A stretch of 64,000 bases of DNA from Aurelia coerulea (Eukaryota > Cnidaria > Scyphozoa > Semaeostomeae > Ulmaridae), in assembly GCA_039566865.1 (NCBI GenBank), contig CM076948.1, positions 27,589,001-27,653,000 of the forward strand, given 5' to 3'. A model generated the notes under the pieces. The model was not told where the DNA came from. It saw only the letters and a list, made by a program, of their open reading frames with translations, and did not search any database. How positions within the stretch are numbered: the stretch's first letter is position 1; every line of letters begins with the position of its first letter. Below are positions 25,756-51,379 of the stretch, one piece after another. The position numbers were made by a program, and so were the translations under genes.

Positions 25756-26600
25756 CTTGATAACAAGTGTCACGACGAACAGTTTCATTTTGACCTCGAG
25801 GATTACTTCATGAAAAACTCTTAAGTTGACGAATCCATTATTAATGTAGTGACAATCCGGTTAAATAAGTAGACAAGTCCATGTTAGTGACAAAGTATTA
25901 CATATCCAAAAATTAATACGACATATCCAAAAAATTCTAGAACGTTTCAGCACTAGACTTGTGCCATCCTCAGCGAAAGAATCAAAATACACGCGCTGGT
26001 TTTATAGCACTGATTATGGAAACCAGTTAAACAAGTCAAACAGGATACCATGGAGCTAAAAGGTCTATTTTTAGTTATACAGAAAAGACGACACCAATTG
26101 GAAAAATTACAACTCGTTTCTAATTGAAGGTTTAATTTAATGTTGAGAATTCATTCTTAGTTTATAATGCATTATCTTTATCTCAAGGAACAGTGCCTGA
26201 AAACTAGCTCATTTGGCTTTTCCTAAAATTATAAGTTATTGGCCCAATTTGATCCTAAAACTATGTGAAAACTCTTGAAAATTTATTTGAGGCCTGATTA
26301 TGATGATGATATTGAAACTTTACAAATTGATTGCATAGGTAACCCTGTACGGTTTTTCAAACAGTTGCTACTTGTTTCTGACTCACCCACTGCACACGGC
26401 CTTCAATACCTCATTTTACGTAGATACGTCTCTTCAGACAATATTGAACAACTTGAACAAGCGCTTCCCCGTTGTGACCCCCCAATGGGTACCCCCTGAG
26501 AGTTACTAGCAAACTTTTCCAACATGAACAAATTATGATTCCTGGTCTCCCTGTGTTTCCTGTTCATTTAATAAGAGCAAGCTGTGTTGACCCGTAAAGC
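25756..26600. other. hammerhead-like core on minus strand; no gene
   Basis: No gene recognised. On the minus strand 25973-25941 reads CTGAGGA, a short hairpin, then GAAACGTT, which resembles a minimal hammerhead ribozyme core (see findings). The phrase ACATATCCAAAAA is repeated beside it (about 25910 and 25921). The open frame at 26275-26499 matches nothing that I know. Confidence 0.35.
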
Positions 26601-27055
26601 GTGTCTTTGATGTGTTTTCATACGCCGGTGGTCAATTTAAATCCCTCTTTCATGCACGATATTTTCAAGATAAAATCTTCCAAGTACTCATTACGTAACT
26701 CCAATGACTTACAGCATTATAGACCAAATCAAGTCACCTTTGGGTCCAATAGCCTTCGATCATTGGGACCTCAGATCTGGAATACACTGCCAAATGAAAT
26801 GAAATCGGCCGAAAACCTAAATAGTTTTAAAAATATGATAAGGAAGTGGGATGGCCCAGACTGTAAATGTAGTGCCTGTCAATATGTATCAATGAACTAG
26901 TTTTCTTTAGCTTTTTATATTTAGTTAGATTATCAAAATACTGTAAAAATATTTATTTATGTAATTATATATATTCATCGATTTAGATTAGTTTACTTTG
27001 TACATTTGTATATAGTAAGCTAGAGTATGTACATAATCGATGTAAAAAAAAAAAT
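26601..27055 (+). mobile_element. LINE 3' end with poly-A tail
   Basis: The frame up to the stop at 26898-26900 reads YSLRNSNDLQ, then GPQIWNTLPNEMKSAENLNS, FKNMIRKW and a CKCSAC end. The WNxLP-x-E...F-x3-I-x-W...C-x-C pattern is the standard C-terminus of CR1/jockey-like reverse transcriptase ORFs. About 150 bp of 3' untranslated sequence follows, ending in an A run near 27043-27055. The 5' part, including the catalytic domain, is missing, so this is a truncated and dead copy. Confidence 0.8.
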
Positions 27056-27588
27056 TGACAAACAAACAAAGTCTTTACTTAGAAGAATAATTTACGAATT
27101 TTATCAGAATTTTTCTATGCTTGTTGTAATGTCTATATTTGTTGAAATGACTCATTAAATGTGAGATCGAAAGAGGATTTTAAGAGGATTTTAAGAAAGG
27201 CAGCCAGAAACATTTCCTTTTGATGTTGAGTCTTTGTGATAAAAAGTAAAAAGTGTGGTCTTTAGCTTGGAAAACAAATGCAATGTGAAAGTATTGTAAG
27301 AGTTCTATTTTTGAAGAAGTGTTCGATAAAGTTTCACGAAAAGGGATCAAAAGGGAAGCTTTTTTTCACAAATCCATTTCAATCGTTGCTTGGAAAATCC
27401 ACATTTTTTTTCAGAAGGTTTTGAAAGTCTGAGCTGTTTTTCTCGTCAGATATGCATACGAGAATACACAGCCTCAATTTTGTATCTTCGAGTGTCTTAG
27501 CTTCAAGATTCTTTGTTTCTGAGTTAGTTTTGATGATGCGTGTTGTCAGACTGATACAAATTTCTAACAAGATTTCTTTCCGTTTCAG
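27056..27588 (+). other. intron sequence before Cas SH3 exon
   Basis: Non-coding sequence ending in the acceptor TTTCCGTTTCAG at 27577-27588. It lies between the LINE tail and the first recognised Cas exon. Confidence 0.6.
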
Positions 27589-29565
27589 ACTTTACTTGCC
27601 AAAGCTCTGTACGACAATCTAGCCGATGCCCCAGATGAACTGAGTTTTCGTAAAGGCGACATTGTGACTGTGATCGAACAAGACGTAGACGGATTAGTCG
27701 GATGGTTTTTATGTTTACTTCATGGTCGGCAAGGAATTGCACCTGGCAATCGGCTCCAACTTCTGACGTCATTTGATGGTGGTGAGGCCTTTGATAACTC
27801 AGGCAGTCAAGGATCTCTGTCAAATGAAGAGATCTCAGATAGTTTTGATTTTGCAGACGGGGGGAATCATCATGGATCTGAATATGATCATCTGCCACCC
27901 CCCGTCAAAGCATCACATGGTCAGGTTTATGACTCGCCATCGCCACGGACACTGAAAGATGTTTATACATCAGACGGGAGAACAGCATTTCTTAATTATT
28001 CATTTCCAACAAAGCCCAACTCAAGTGTCGCATCAAACACCCCGAACTATGCCACTCCATCAAAATTTGATCAAGGGAAACATTCATCAACCCCCGTTTC
28101 GCATCCTAATTACTCTACCCCACCTCAGTTCAAAGGGTCGCAAAGTGACTATGATGTCATACCTAACAGGACGGGTGTAAATAAAGCTGGAAATCCTTTG
28201 AATATGAAGCCTGCCGAACTTTACAATTTCCCAGACCCTACATCTAAATTTAGCATCCCTGAAGACCTTTATGATGTACCCACACGGAGACCAACGATTG
28301 TTCAAAAGTCCTCCACACCAAATTCCCCGCGACCTGAGTTCCAAAATGTTCTTTCGGCATTCACAGCTATTCCGGATGATGAAAAGCCTGCATCTGCGCT
28401 AGATCCTAAAGGAACCCCATTCTTTGGGGGCGAGGGGTTATATGATATTCCAAGAATGGCGAAGGGCAAATCACAAGACATGTTATATGACACTCCTACG
28501 AACATGTTCCAGAAAGCGGGAAGCGCAAATGATTTATATGATGTCCCGAGTAATGCATCGAAAGGCATTTCGAAAGGAAATAAAGCTGCATCCACTGAAG
28601 AACTGTATGATCAACTACCAGTGCGTAAAAATCTTCCAAATTATTCTAATATCCAACCTCCCGTTCGTCGCGATAGCAGTAAACAAATAAAACCAGTTGT
28701 TGAAAATACTGGACATGAAATTTACGATGTGCCAAATTCAGAAATGGAACAGCTGTATGATGTGCCACCACCAAACATAGCACCACGTGAAACGCAAGCT
28801 CCTTCGCAAGAAATTTACGACGATGTACCACCCCGTTCTACTTCGAAAAATGCGAGAAATAGCGAGAATATTAACATCAATATTAAATCGAGTTTTAACA
28901 AAGATAATCCAATTATTCCACAAGACGAGATTTATGATCAAGTACCAGCAAGAAGAAATTCTAATAAAATGCCCGAAACTGTCGATTCGATTTACGATAC
29001 ACCATCTGGTAACAGCCATGTCGAAACAGAACAGATTTACGATAAACCTCCTCGAAAGATCGACGCGAATGGAAATTCCACTCAACCTGCTTGCGATTTA
29101 TCACAGCGTAAAGAGGACATTTCTGATGCTGTGCCACCAATGCAAGAGATTTACGATATCCCGAAGAAGCAAGAGGAGGACACTATTTATGATCAGCTTC
29201 CTCCACAACGTGGTGTGCCTCCGCAACGCAGTGCTCCAGTACAAGAAAGTCTTTATGACACACTACCAGAGAGAGGTTCATATCAGCATGATGACATGTA
29301 TGGTACTCCTGCACACGAGGCTGATTCGCTGTATGATGTGCCTACGCATCATGACATAAACAAAGTCATGAGTGACATCACTCCATTTAGAACGAGCAAT
29401 CAATCATTAATGAAACCATACAGCCGACACCAAAGAGCTGCTGCTGGTGTCATGGCCTCCACGACGCATGGAAAAGCGCCCAATTATGATGAAGATGATT
29501 ATGTTGACTACCAAGACATATATGGCAAAGAAGCGCCTTCAGAAATTGTGAAAGAAATGGAGAAA
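27589..29565 (+). CDS. BCAR1-like exon: SH3 and substrate domain
   Basis: Begins after CAG at 27588 and opens TLLAKALYDN in frame. It ends at AAA before GTGAGT (29566), phase 0, 659 codons. Read-through past the donor meets a stop at 29572-29574. The exon closes with a tyrosine-rich acidic tail, DDYVDYQDIYGK. Confidence 0.92.
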
Positions 29566-32500
29566 GTGAGTTGACTTTTGATTCATTGTTAGGTTTGTGT
29601 TACGTAACAAGGTACTACAAATGTTTTGTTGGTGCTAAAAGCTGGCTATTTTTCACGTACAGAGCTATTTGAAATCTTTAGGAATAATAAAATGTGATAA
29701 AGCAATTATTTCAATATCATTTCATGCAAACATTAGGTCTTCAATCCCAAAAAATGCTCCTGTTTAAAAAATCACCAAAAATTGATTATCAAACCTTTGA
29801 TAAAATTTTCTTTTCGACTTGTTTTGTCAAGGACCCAAAAATAAAAGAATTTGATCTGGCAAGCAAAAATGTTTTAATTTTAAACCAGTGACAAGATCAG
29901 CTATGTTTGGGAAAATAATTTGGTCCTTGATCTACTTGGCAAAAGAAGAAAGTGAAGATCGGTCATGTAATCAAATATTGGTGATTTTTCAAACGGGAGT
30001 ACTTTTTTGGGACACCCGGTACTTTAAGTTGCCAGAAAACTGCATATCATTTTACCGTGTAAAACCTCTTTTTGATGTTTGTTCTTCTGCCAGCTTTGGT
30101 GTAACATTACGGTGGTTAACCAAGAGAGGCCGTCGTGGAAATTTTAGAGAAAAGATCTTAAATGAATATGTCCGGCAAATCCAATGTTACCTTATTTGGC
30201 CTGAAATATTTGTTACTTGACTCTCTTTGCGTTGAATGAATTCTTTATTCATAAATTGTAACTGAATAGGAATGTGATGGCAGGAATTTTGACCGCGGGT
30301 CTGGTTTCTTACAGCTGAAGGTTCACATTTTGAAATTATTTTCCTTTGATTAAAAGATTAAAATATGAAGTATGATGGTCCTGGGGGTAAAGTTACCCGA
30401 AACCGGGGGACGTGGACTTGTGAGCCCAGTTTTTGGTCATAGATTCCCATCAATCCCCAATTTCGAATTATATTTAGATGGTGATATGCCTGTTGACTAT
30501 CGTCAAGAATTTTACTGTTTAGTTTGTGGTTTGGCTGGTGCACATTCTTTCTCATACAGAATATATTTGTTGAGCTTCTACACAGTTTGAATTGCGATTA
30601 AAGGTTTTTTGCATTTGAAATGTCTTTGTAGGTATGGGATTACAAGAATTCCCTAACTTTGGGTATGTCATCATAGAAGTTACCCCAGTCTTGGGTGGGT
30701 TTTTCAAATTGTTATCTCCAGTCTTTGGTACTCTTGTTTAAGTCGCCTACTCAAGTTCCCGTCCCAAGGTTTGGGTAGCTTCACCCCCGGGATGATGCCT
30801 TTGTTCCCCACGAGACCCAATCCCTGATGACCTTCAGATTTTCACGCTCACCGACTACCGAGGCTGCACATTGCTCTATAAACTCGAGAAACTTTTCGTT
30901 ATTTCGGAGGGAAGGAAGACATAATCTTTGGGATTAGTAATTTTCAAGTAACTTTACGAAAAGGGAAAGGATTAGGAAAGGCTATTTCCCACATGACAAG
31001 AATGTGGACTGTGGTTTTTCATATGTGCTTGTTTCAGGGGTTGGGTTTGTCCCATACAATCCACAAAACCCGAAAAATGATCGAAATGTTTCCGCAGGAT
31101 GATATCATCAATTCAGAGATTTCTTGAAGGAATTTGATCGTGCAGAATGTGTTCGTTCTAACATGGAAAAGAAATATCAAGGTTTAAACCTTCCACATTT
31201 TGTTGCCAGATTTTTCGAAATCTATGCGTTGTTTATAACCTAAAACACTAGTTGCTGTTGCAAAAATAACCCAAAATTGTTCTGTTTCTTATGAAAATTA
31301 CCAAACTAAGAGTGGATACATTCAAATTTGAATCAGTTTCAGCTGCATCTCGCAATGGGTACTGTTAAATTGTTTTATTCGTCTGTCTCATGTTCCATTT
31401 GTTTACATTTGCAGCCTGCAGAATCATCTCCACGAGCATCGCCAACGAAGTTACTACGCAAAAATTCATCGTTTGATCAAATCAACATGTCAGCTGTGAA
31501 GGAGCTCAAGCTAACACAACAACAAGCATATGATCGGCTGAACAAATTACATCTGGCTGTTGATACGTCGGTTACGACATTAATGTCATATTCAAGCGGT
31601 GATTGGCTAGACCCTGTTCACCTATCACATAACATTGATCAAATTAAAGATATGGCAAATAAATCGAAATTGGCCATGCGTTTATTGACTGAGTTCGGCC
31701 TAGGAATGGTAGTAAATTCGAGAACAATGAACGAAGAGTTGGATGCTGAGAAAATGAAAACTGACATTGAACCAATGTTGGAGTATTATTACAAAATTAA
31801 AGTTTGCATTTTGCACCTTGATGGATGCAAATGGTCCGTCCCTGCTGTTCGTGATAAAGACAATGAGAAATTCTTCGCAACTTTGAATGCAATTATGATA
31901 CTTGGAGGACGTGTGCCTGAAACTTGTAGGAAGCTTACTTCAACCTTGTATTATAGTGTCAGGAGTTTATTCAAGCCTGAAGAGCCAGCTAAGGCCGTAC
32001 AGAGTCGAGATGATGCGAAATCAATCACAGAAAGAATGGAAGAACTCAAAATAAAGTCACAATCAAACCGAGTTGCAGACAATGCTAGTAACGCTGAAAA
32101 AGGGAAATTGAGACAATTATCAGGAACTGTAGATGCAAAGAAAGTACGAGAAATCCTAGAACTGGACACACAGCCAAAACCCAATTGGCATGACCATGAA
32201 GAATTATCAGCGGAAAAAGCAAATGGTGCAGATATGTCACCCATGGAAATGAAACAAGAATTTCAAAGCAGGAGACAAAAGGGGTACAATTCTACCCTCC
32301 CAAGAAGACCCCCTGTGCCCCCAAAACCAAGTTTGCCCACAAACCGTAGATCGATGGCAGCATTTGTGTCAGATGAACAACCTACTAGTCCGTCTGTGCA
32401 AAAAGCTGACACACTTGTCACAGATTTTATCGCTGACGATGGCCGCAAAAAGTACGCATCAGACCCAACACAGTCCCCAATGGAGCGAGAGCCAACTAGG

Positions 32501-33265
32501 AAACCAGAATGGGGTGGAAGTTGCCCCCAACTGGATGATCATAGCACGTATTCAACACCTCCTTCACATTCGATGGAAAGAGCAACATCAAGCGGCACCG
32601 CAGCTTCAACAACATCAACAGCATCTTTGAACAATTCTTCAGATGATTTAGATGGCAATGCAAATCTCAATAAAATGCCATCAGATACAAATCTTTATTC
32701 ACAAACAATGCAACAGTCACGTGTCACAGAACCACCAGCACCCACCCATATTCGATCTGCCTCGTTACCATGGAATGACAATAAAATACCATTTTCAAGT
32801 TACGAGAAAGAGTCCGGTAATACACAGCAAGTTAATGCCAACAAGAGACTTTCAAGGCTTGATCATAGAGATTCTGAGGCGTTAACTTTTTTCCTGCAAC
32901 GAGTGGAATCACAAGTTTTGATTTTACGAGATGCAGTTCGAAATCTAACCGAATCTGTTTCGAATAGCGAAGCCCCGCAAGTTTTCGTGTCGCATGCAAA
33001 ATTCGTGATTTTGACAGCTCACAAAGTGGTGCATGCTGGCGAAGAACTTTGCGGAAAGTTATTGAACGATGAAGTTAAAACGAAAGTGAAAAGAGCGACA
33101 ACGCGATTGGCGGATTCGATTCGTGGTGTCGTTGCAGGAACAAAACAGGCTGCTTTAGATTATCCAAATCAAAATTCATTAATGGAAATGATGACGACAG
33201 TTTTGTCCGTTGGCGAATCAGTAAGAGAGGTGCATAAAGAAGCGAAACAAGCCTTGGAACTCTAG
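27589..33265 (+). CDS. Cas-family adaptor protein (BCAR1/p130Cas-like), 5' exon not located
   Basis: Two large exons (27589-29565 and 31415-33265) join in phase 0 to give about 1275 residues; only the short N-terminal exon is missing, as expected from vertebrate Cas genes where SH3 begins in exon 2. Order, counting from 27589: SH3 1-63 (ALYDN, DELSFRKGD, GRQGIAPGNR); a substrate region about 110-585 with 16 YxxP and 7 YxxxP tyrosine motifs; a four-helix serine-rich type bundle about 680-850; the proline motif PRRPPVPPKP about 955; a FAT-like C-terminus about 1141-1275 (FVSHAKFVILTAHKVV). Cas proteins are cytoplasmic scaffolds at integrin adhesions, phosphorylated by Src-family kinases on YxxP to recruit Crk. 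At this length it exceeds human p130Cas. The vertebrate YDYVHL Src-binding motif is not seen. Confidence 0.93.
29566..31414 (+). other. Cas intron containing a MITE
   Basis: Donor GTGAGT, acceptor TTACATTTGCAG. About 1.85 kb with no coding sequence. The inverted-end element at 30381-30791 lies within. A phrase GGGACACCCGGTAC near 30009 resembles the ends of the foldback element at 37708-38953. Confidence 0.7.
30381..30791. mobile_element. ~410-bp G/C-ended MITE
   Basis: The left end CTGGGGGTAAAGTTACCC pairs with the right end GGGTAGCTTCACCCCCGG. The pairing continues for about 40 bases with mismatches (left ACTTG near 30420, right CAAGT near 30752). Flanks share ATGATG, which may be a degraded target duplication. 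Confidence 0.6.
31415..33265 (+). CDS. BCAR1-like terminal exon: helical bundle, PxxP, FAT-like domain
   Basis: Starts after GCAG at 31411-31414 with PAESSPRASP, in phase 0 with the previous exon, and stops at TAG 33263-33265 after EAKQALEL. It contains helices such as MSAVKELKLTQQQAYDRL and KVCILHLDGCKWSVPAVRD, a serine/threonine-rich linker, PRRPPVPPKPSLP at 32300-32338, and the C-terminal focal-adhesion-targeting-like domain from about 32860. Confidence 0.92.
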   Translation, partial: PAESSPRASPTKLLRKNSSFDQINMSAVKELKLTQQQAYDRLNKLHLAVDTSVTTLMSYSSGDWLDPVHLSHNIDQIKDMANKSKLAMRLLTEFGLGMVVNSRTMNEELDAEKMKTDIEPMLEYYYKIKVCILHLDGCKWSVPAVRDKDNEKFFATLNAIMILGGRVPETCRKLTSTLYYSVRSLFKPEEPAKAVQSRDDAKSITERMEELKIKSQSNRVADNASNAEKGKLRQLSGTVDAKKVREILELDTQPKPNWHDHEELSAEKANGADMSPMEMKQEFQSRRQKGYNSTLPRRPPVPPKPSLPTNRRSMAAFVSDEQPTSPSVQKADTLVTDFIADDGRKKYASDPTQSPMEREPTRKPEWGGSCPQLDDHSTYSTPPSHSMERATSSGTAASTTSTASLNNSSDDLDGNANLNKMPSDTNLYSQTMQQSRVTEPPAPTHIRSASLPWNDNKIPFSSYEKESGNTQQVNANKRLSRLDHRDSEALTFFLQRVESQVLILRDAVRNLTESVSNSEAPQVFVSHAKFVILTAHKVVHAGEELCGKLLNDEVKTKVKRATTRLADSIRGVVAGTKQAALDYPNQNSLMEMMTTVLSVGESVREVHKEAKQALEL

Positions 33266-33743
33266 ATATGTCTCCAAAGCACATTTAAAAATCCTTAATT
33301 GCTAGGTACAGAGTACTTTATGACGGTTTTGTCCGTAAGAAGCAGGTCAAGGTTTGGAACGGAACTTTTAGCAGCGTATACGTGCACATCAAAATGCTCA
33401 ATTGGGTCAGTTGCTTAATAACTAGATATAGGATCAATCACATTTCATGGTAACTGTACAATGAGGTCTGGTACACTTCTGTCGATGTGTGATGCTGATT
33501 CGATGAAAGCCGTTTGAATGAGCTCCAAGTGTTATCTAAGAATTTGAATGGCTATAAGAAACCATGCTACTTCAACTCCAAATCTATCTGCTCACAATCC
33601 AACTTTGAATTTATCAAATATATTTGAAGCAGTTCTGACCAGTTCTGTGGTAACAGGATTTGATTTGAGTGAGTAACTACTGCCTCAAGCCAGTCAACGT
33701 GCAAAGTATTCATATAAGGTTTCCTTTTCTGCCCCACATCGCC
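33266..33743. other. 3' untranslated/intergenic sequence after Cas
   Basis: No coding evidence. No AATAAA is seen close to the stop. An ATTAAA lies about 1.2 kb downstream (34462-34467) and could serve as a polyadenylation signal, but this is weak. Confidence 0.4.
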
Positions 33744-33833
33744 TTGCCTGCGTGCAGATTTTACCTTCCCACTGCGAAGGAGAGCCGCATTAGCTCTCCT
33801 CCGCAATGGAAAGTAAAGTCTGCACGCAGGCTA
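33744..33833. mobile_element. 90-bp palindromic TAGCCTG-family MITE
   Basis: Nearly the whole element folds on itself: GCCTGCGTGCAGA pairs with TCTGCACGCAGGC, and GGAGAGCC with the matching GCTCTCC around ATTA. The right end is CAGGCTA. The 9-bp sequence CACATCGCC flanks it on both sides (33735-33743 and 33834-33842), a probable target duplication. Ends resemble the elements at 16304-16705 and 42070-42099. Confidence 0.8.
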
Positions 33834-35608
33834 CACATCGCCTTCATTTTAAGGAATTTAAGAGATCCAGTTGTAGGGTGAACATTTTGCAAGCAATTCC
33901 CATGTTCTTTTGTTCGAGTCTCTTATTTTGATACTTAAATTTTTTTGTGCAATTGAAGGATCTTTTTAAAGGATTCCTTTTCAGGAGAGTAAGATATTTT
34001 TGATGTTTATTTCGTAACTGCAACCTTACGAAAGTTGAAGATATTTTCATTCCATGAACTTTACTTTGGAGATGGAAGTGAATTTTAGCACTTTAGAACT
34101 ATCGAAGCAAGTCGTTAATCCATTGTTGTAGCTTCTAGAACTTCCTATTTGATGTTTTGAGCAGTTAATGATTATGTTGTTACTGGCAAACAGATTTCTT
34201 TTTCCAAGTTCTTGCCAGTAAAGCTTCAAAGCACGTTTTTCATTGAGCAATGTTTATTTCGTTAAATCCAACATTCTGTGAATATATTCTTTTATTATTT
34301 AAGTTTAAATCGAGCACATAATCTACTACAGTTTTAATTAGTTAAGCATGTAAAAGATTTAATTTTTTGTTTTTGAAATGATCACTTTTTGAGATACATT
34401 CGTCACTTTGCAGGTAACAGAAATATTTTAGCAGATATAGTTCACAATGATTGCCCGTTAGATTAAACACTTTGAGAAAGTGTGTTTTGTTAAAATAGTT
34501 TTAGAAATTTTGTGTATATTATCAAGATAGATTCAATGTAGAGTAGAGTGCGCAAATTTCTGTAAATCCTTTTGTTTATCATCATTCTGTACTGCTTTTT
34601 TCGATACATGGTTTGAGGAAATTTAATCAGCTTCACTGAAAGTTAATTGGATGTTTTTTGGTTTTGCTTCATCTGGCATAAAGACCCATCTCTGAGCGGT
34701 TAAGCAGGAACATGCGTTTTTGCATAAAAGTGGATTTCATTCTCTTATTGAATGTTGGGCTGGTATCAAAAGCAAAGAGCCTTTTAGCAGCTGCATTTCT
34801 TGCGTAAATTGCTTTTACTACTGTACTGTAAGCAGTTTGCTCACGATAAGAGGGTCTGTTTTTCAAATTTATCATTATTTTATTTTTTTTATGTCAGTGA
34901 TGAATTCAGCGCTGCGTCGGAAAAAATTGTTTCCTCTGGTACCTATCATTTTCCAAACTACCCGGGGTTGGTATCAGCATTTATCAACTATGGTATCAGA
35001 AATCAGGGTGTTTAGAATCGTCTTTTATTTGATATACTTTTTGAAATAATTCAAAGTCAGCAGAAACCCGCATAAGAGAACCTAAGTGTTATAAGAACCT
35101 TGAGGCTGAATTTCCATGATTACAACTTTTTAAACAAGAACCCACCCGAACCCACAAGATGCTGAAATTTCAAAAGTGTATCAGATGTTACTTTACTTGA
35201 AAACTGCAAGATCATTCATAATGTAAACTTTGTCAAAAAGAAATATATTGAAAAACTATTCTATTCACACAAGGAATGCACTGGCGTGTTGGCGTGTATA
35301 AAAATACATTTGCACTGTACCAACCACTAGCATCTTTTCAAGAACATTACAGGATTATGGTGTCAGTCAATCAAGAACCTCGCTCAGGCTGCCTGAAGGA
35401 AACTAGGTTCTTTTATGCAGGTTTCTACAGTACATTCTTTCAAGTTTTTAAGATTTCAGATTGAAAATGATGCCCAATGATGGAAATGATGCAACATTTT
35501 AACAAGTATAAAATGAAAAATATAGAGAAAGCTACGGGGAAGCATCATGTGGTGCTGCTGCGTAGCCGAAGTAGAGATTTGCATGATGGGAAGTTCCTAT
35601 TCTTTCCA
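33834..35608. other. intergenic, no gene recognised
   Basis: AT-rich sequence between the Cas stop and the PRPF4B start. Several short open frames on both strands, none recognisable. The final part is the PRPF4B promoter region. Confidence 0.5.
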
Positions 35609-35611
35609 AAA

Positions 35612-51067
<15,456 letters not shown>

Positions 51068-51373
51068 ACTGAACACGTCAGGAAATGTAAATATTATTGA
51101 CTTCATGGGCCTAGTAAACGTTGTTGGAAGCTCTATTTTGATTTGATTTCATGCAGGGGTGTGTATTCGTACTGCAGCTTCCCTCTCAGATGATGACCAG
51201 AACAGGATTTGTGGTCAAATATGGCTGACAAAAAGCAAGTCTTTTCTTTAAAAAACCGTGCAGCATTTTAAGGAAAATTTTTGGGGGCAGCCCATAAACA
51301 AGCCAGTCAGAATATGCACCCCTGGTTTTTATCATATCAATTCCTTAATCCTATAGTTTCGTTGAACATGAAA

Positions 51374-51379
51374 AATAAA
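51374..51379 (+). terminator. candidate PRPF4B polyadenylation signal
   Basis: AATAAA lies about 310 bp after the PRPF4B stop codon. Confidence 0.5.

Noticed and set aside
26275..26499. Short open frame upstream of the LINE tail
   Set aside because: No match to reverse transcriptase motifs; separated from the tail by stops.
1..27588. CRISPR array or prokaryotic-type operon
   Set aside because: No regularly spaced identical repeats with unique spacers, and the gene structure is eukaryotic with spliceosomal introns.
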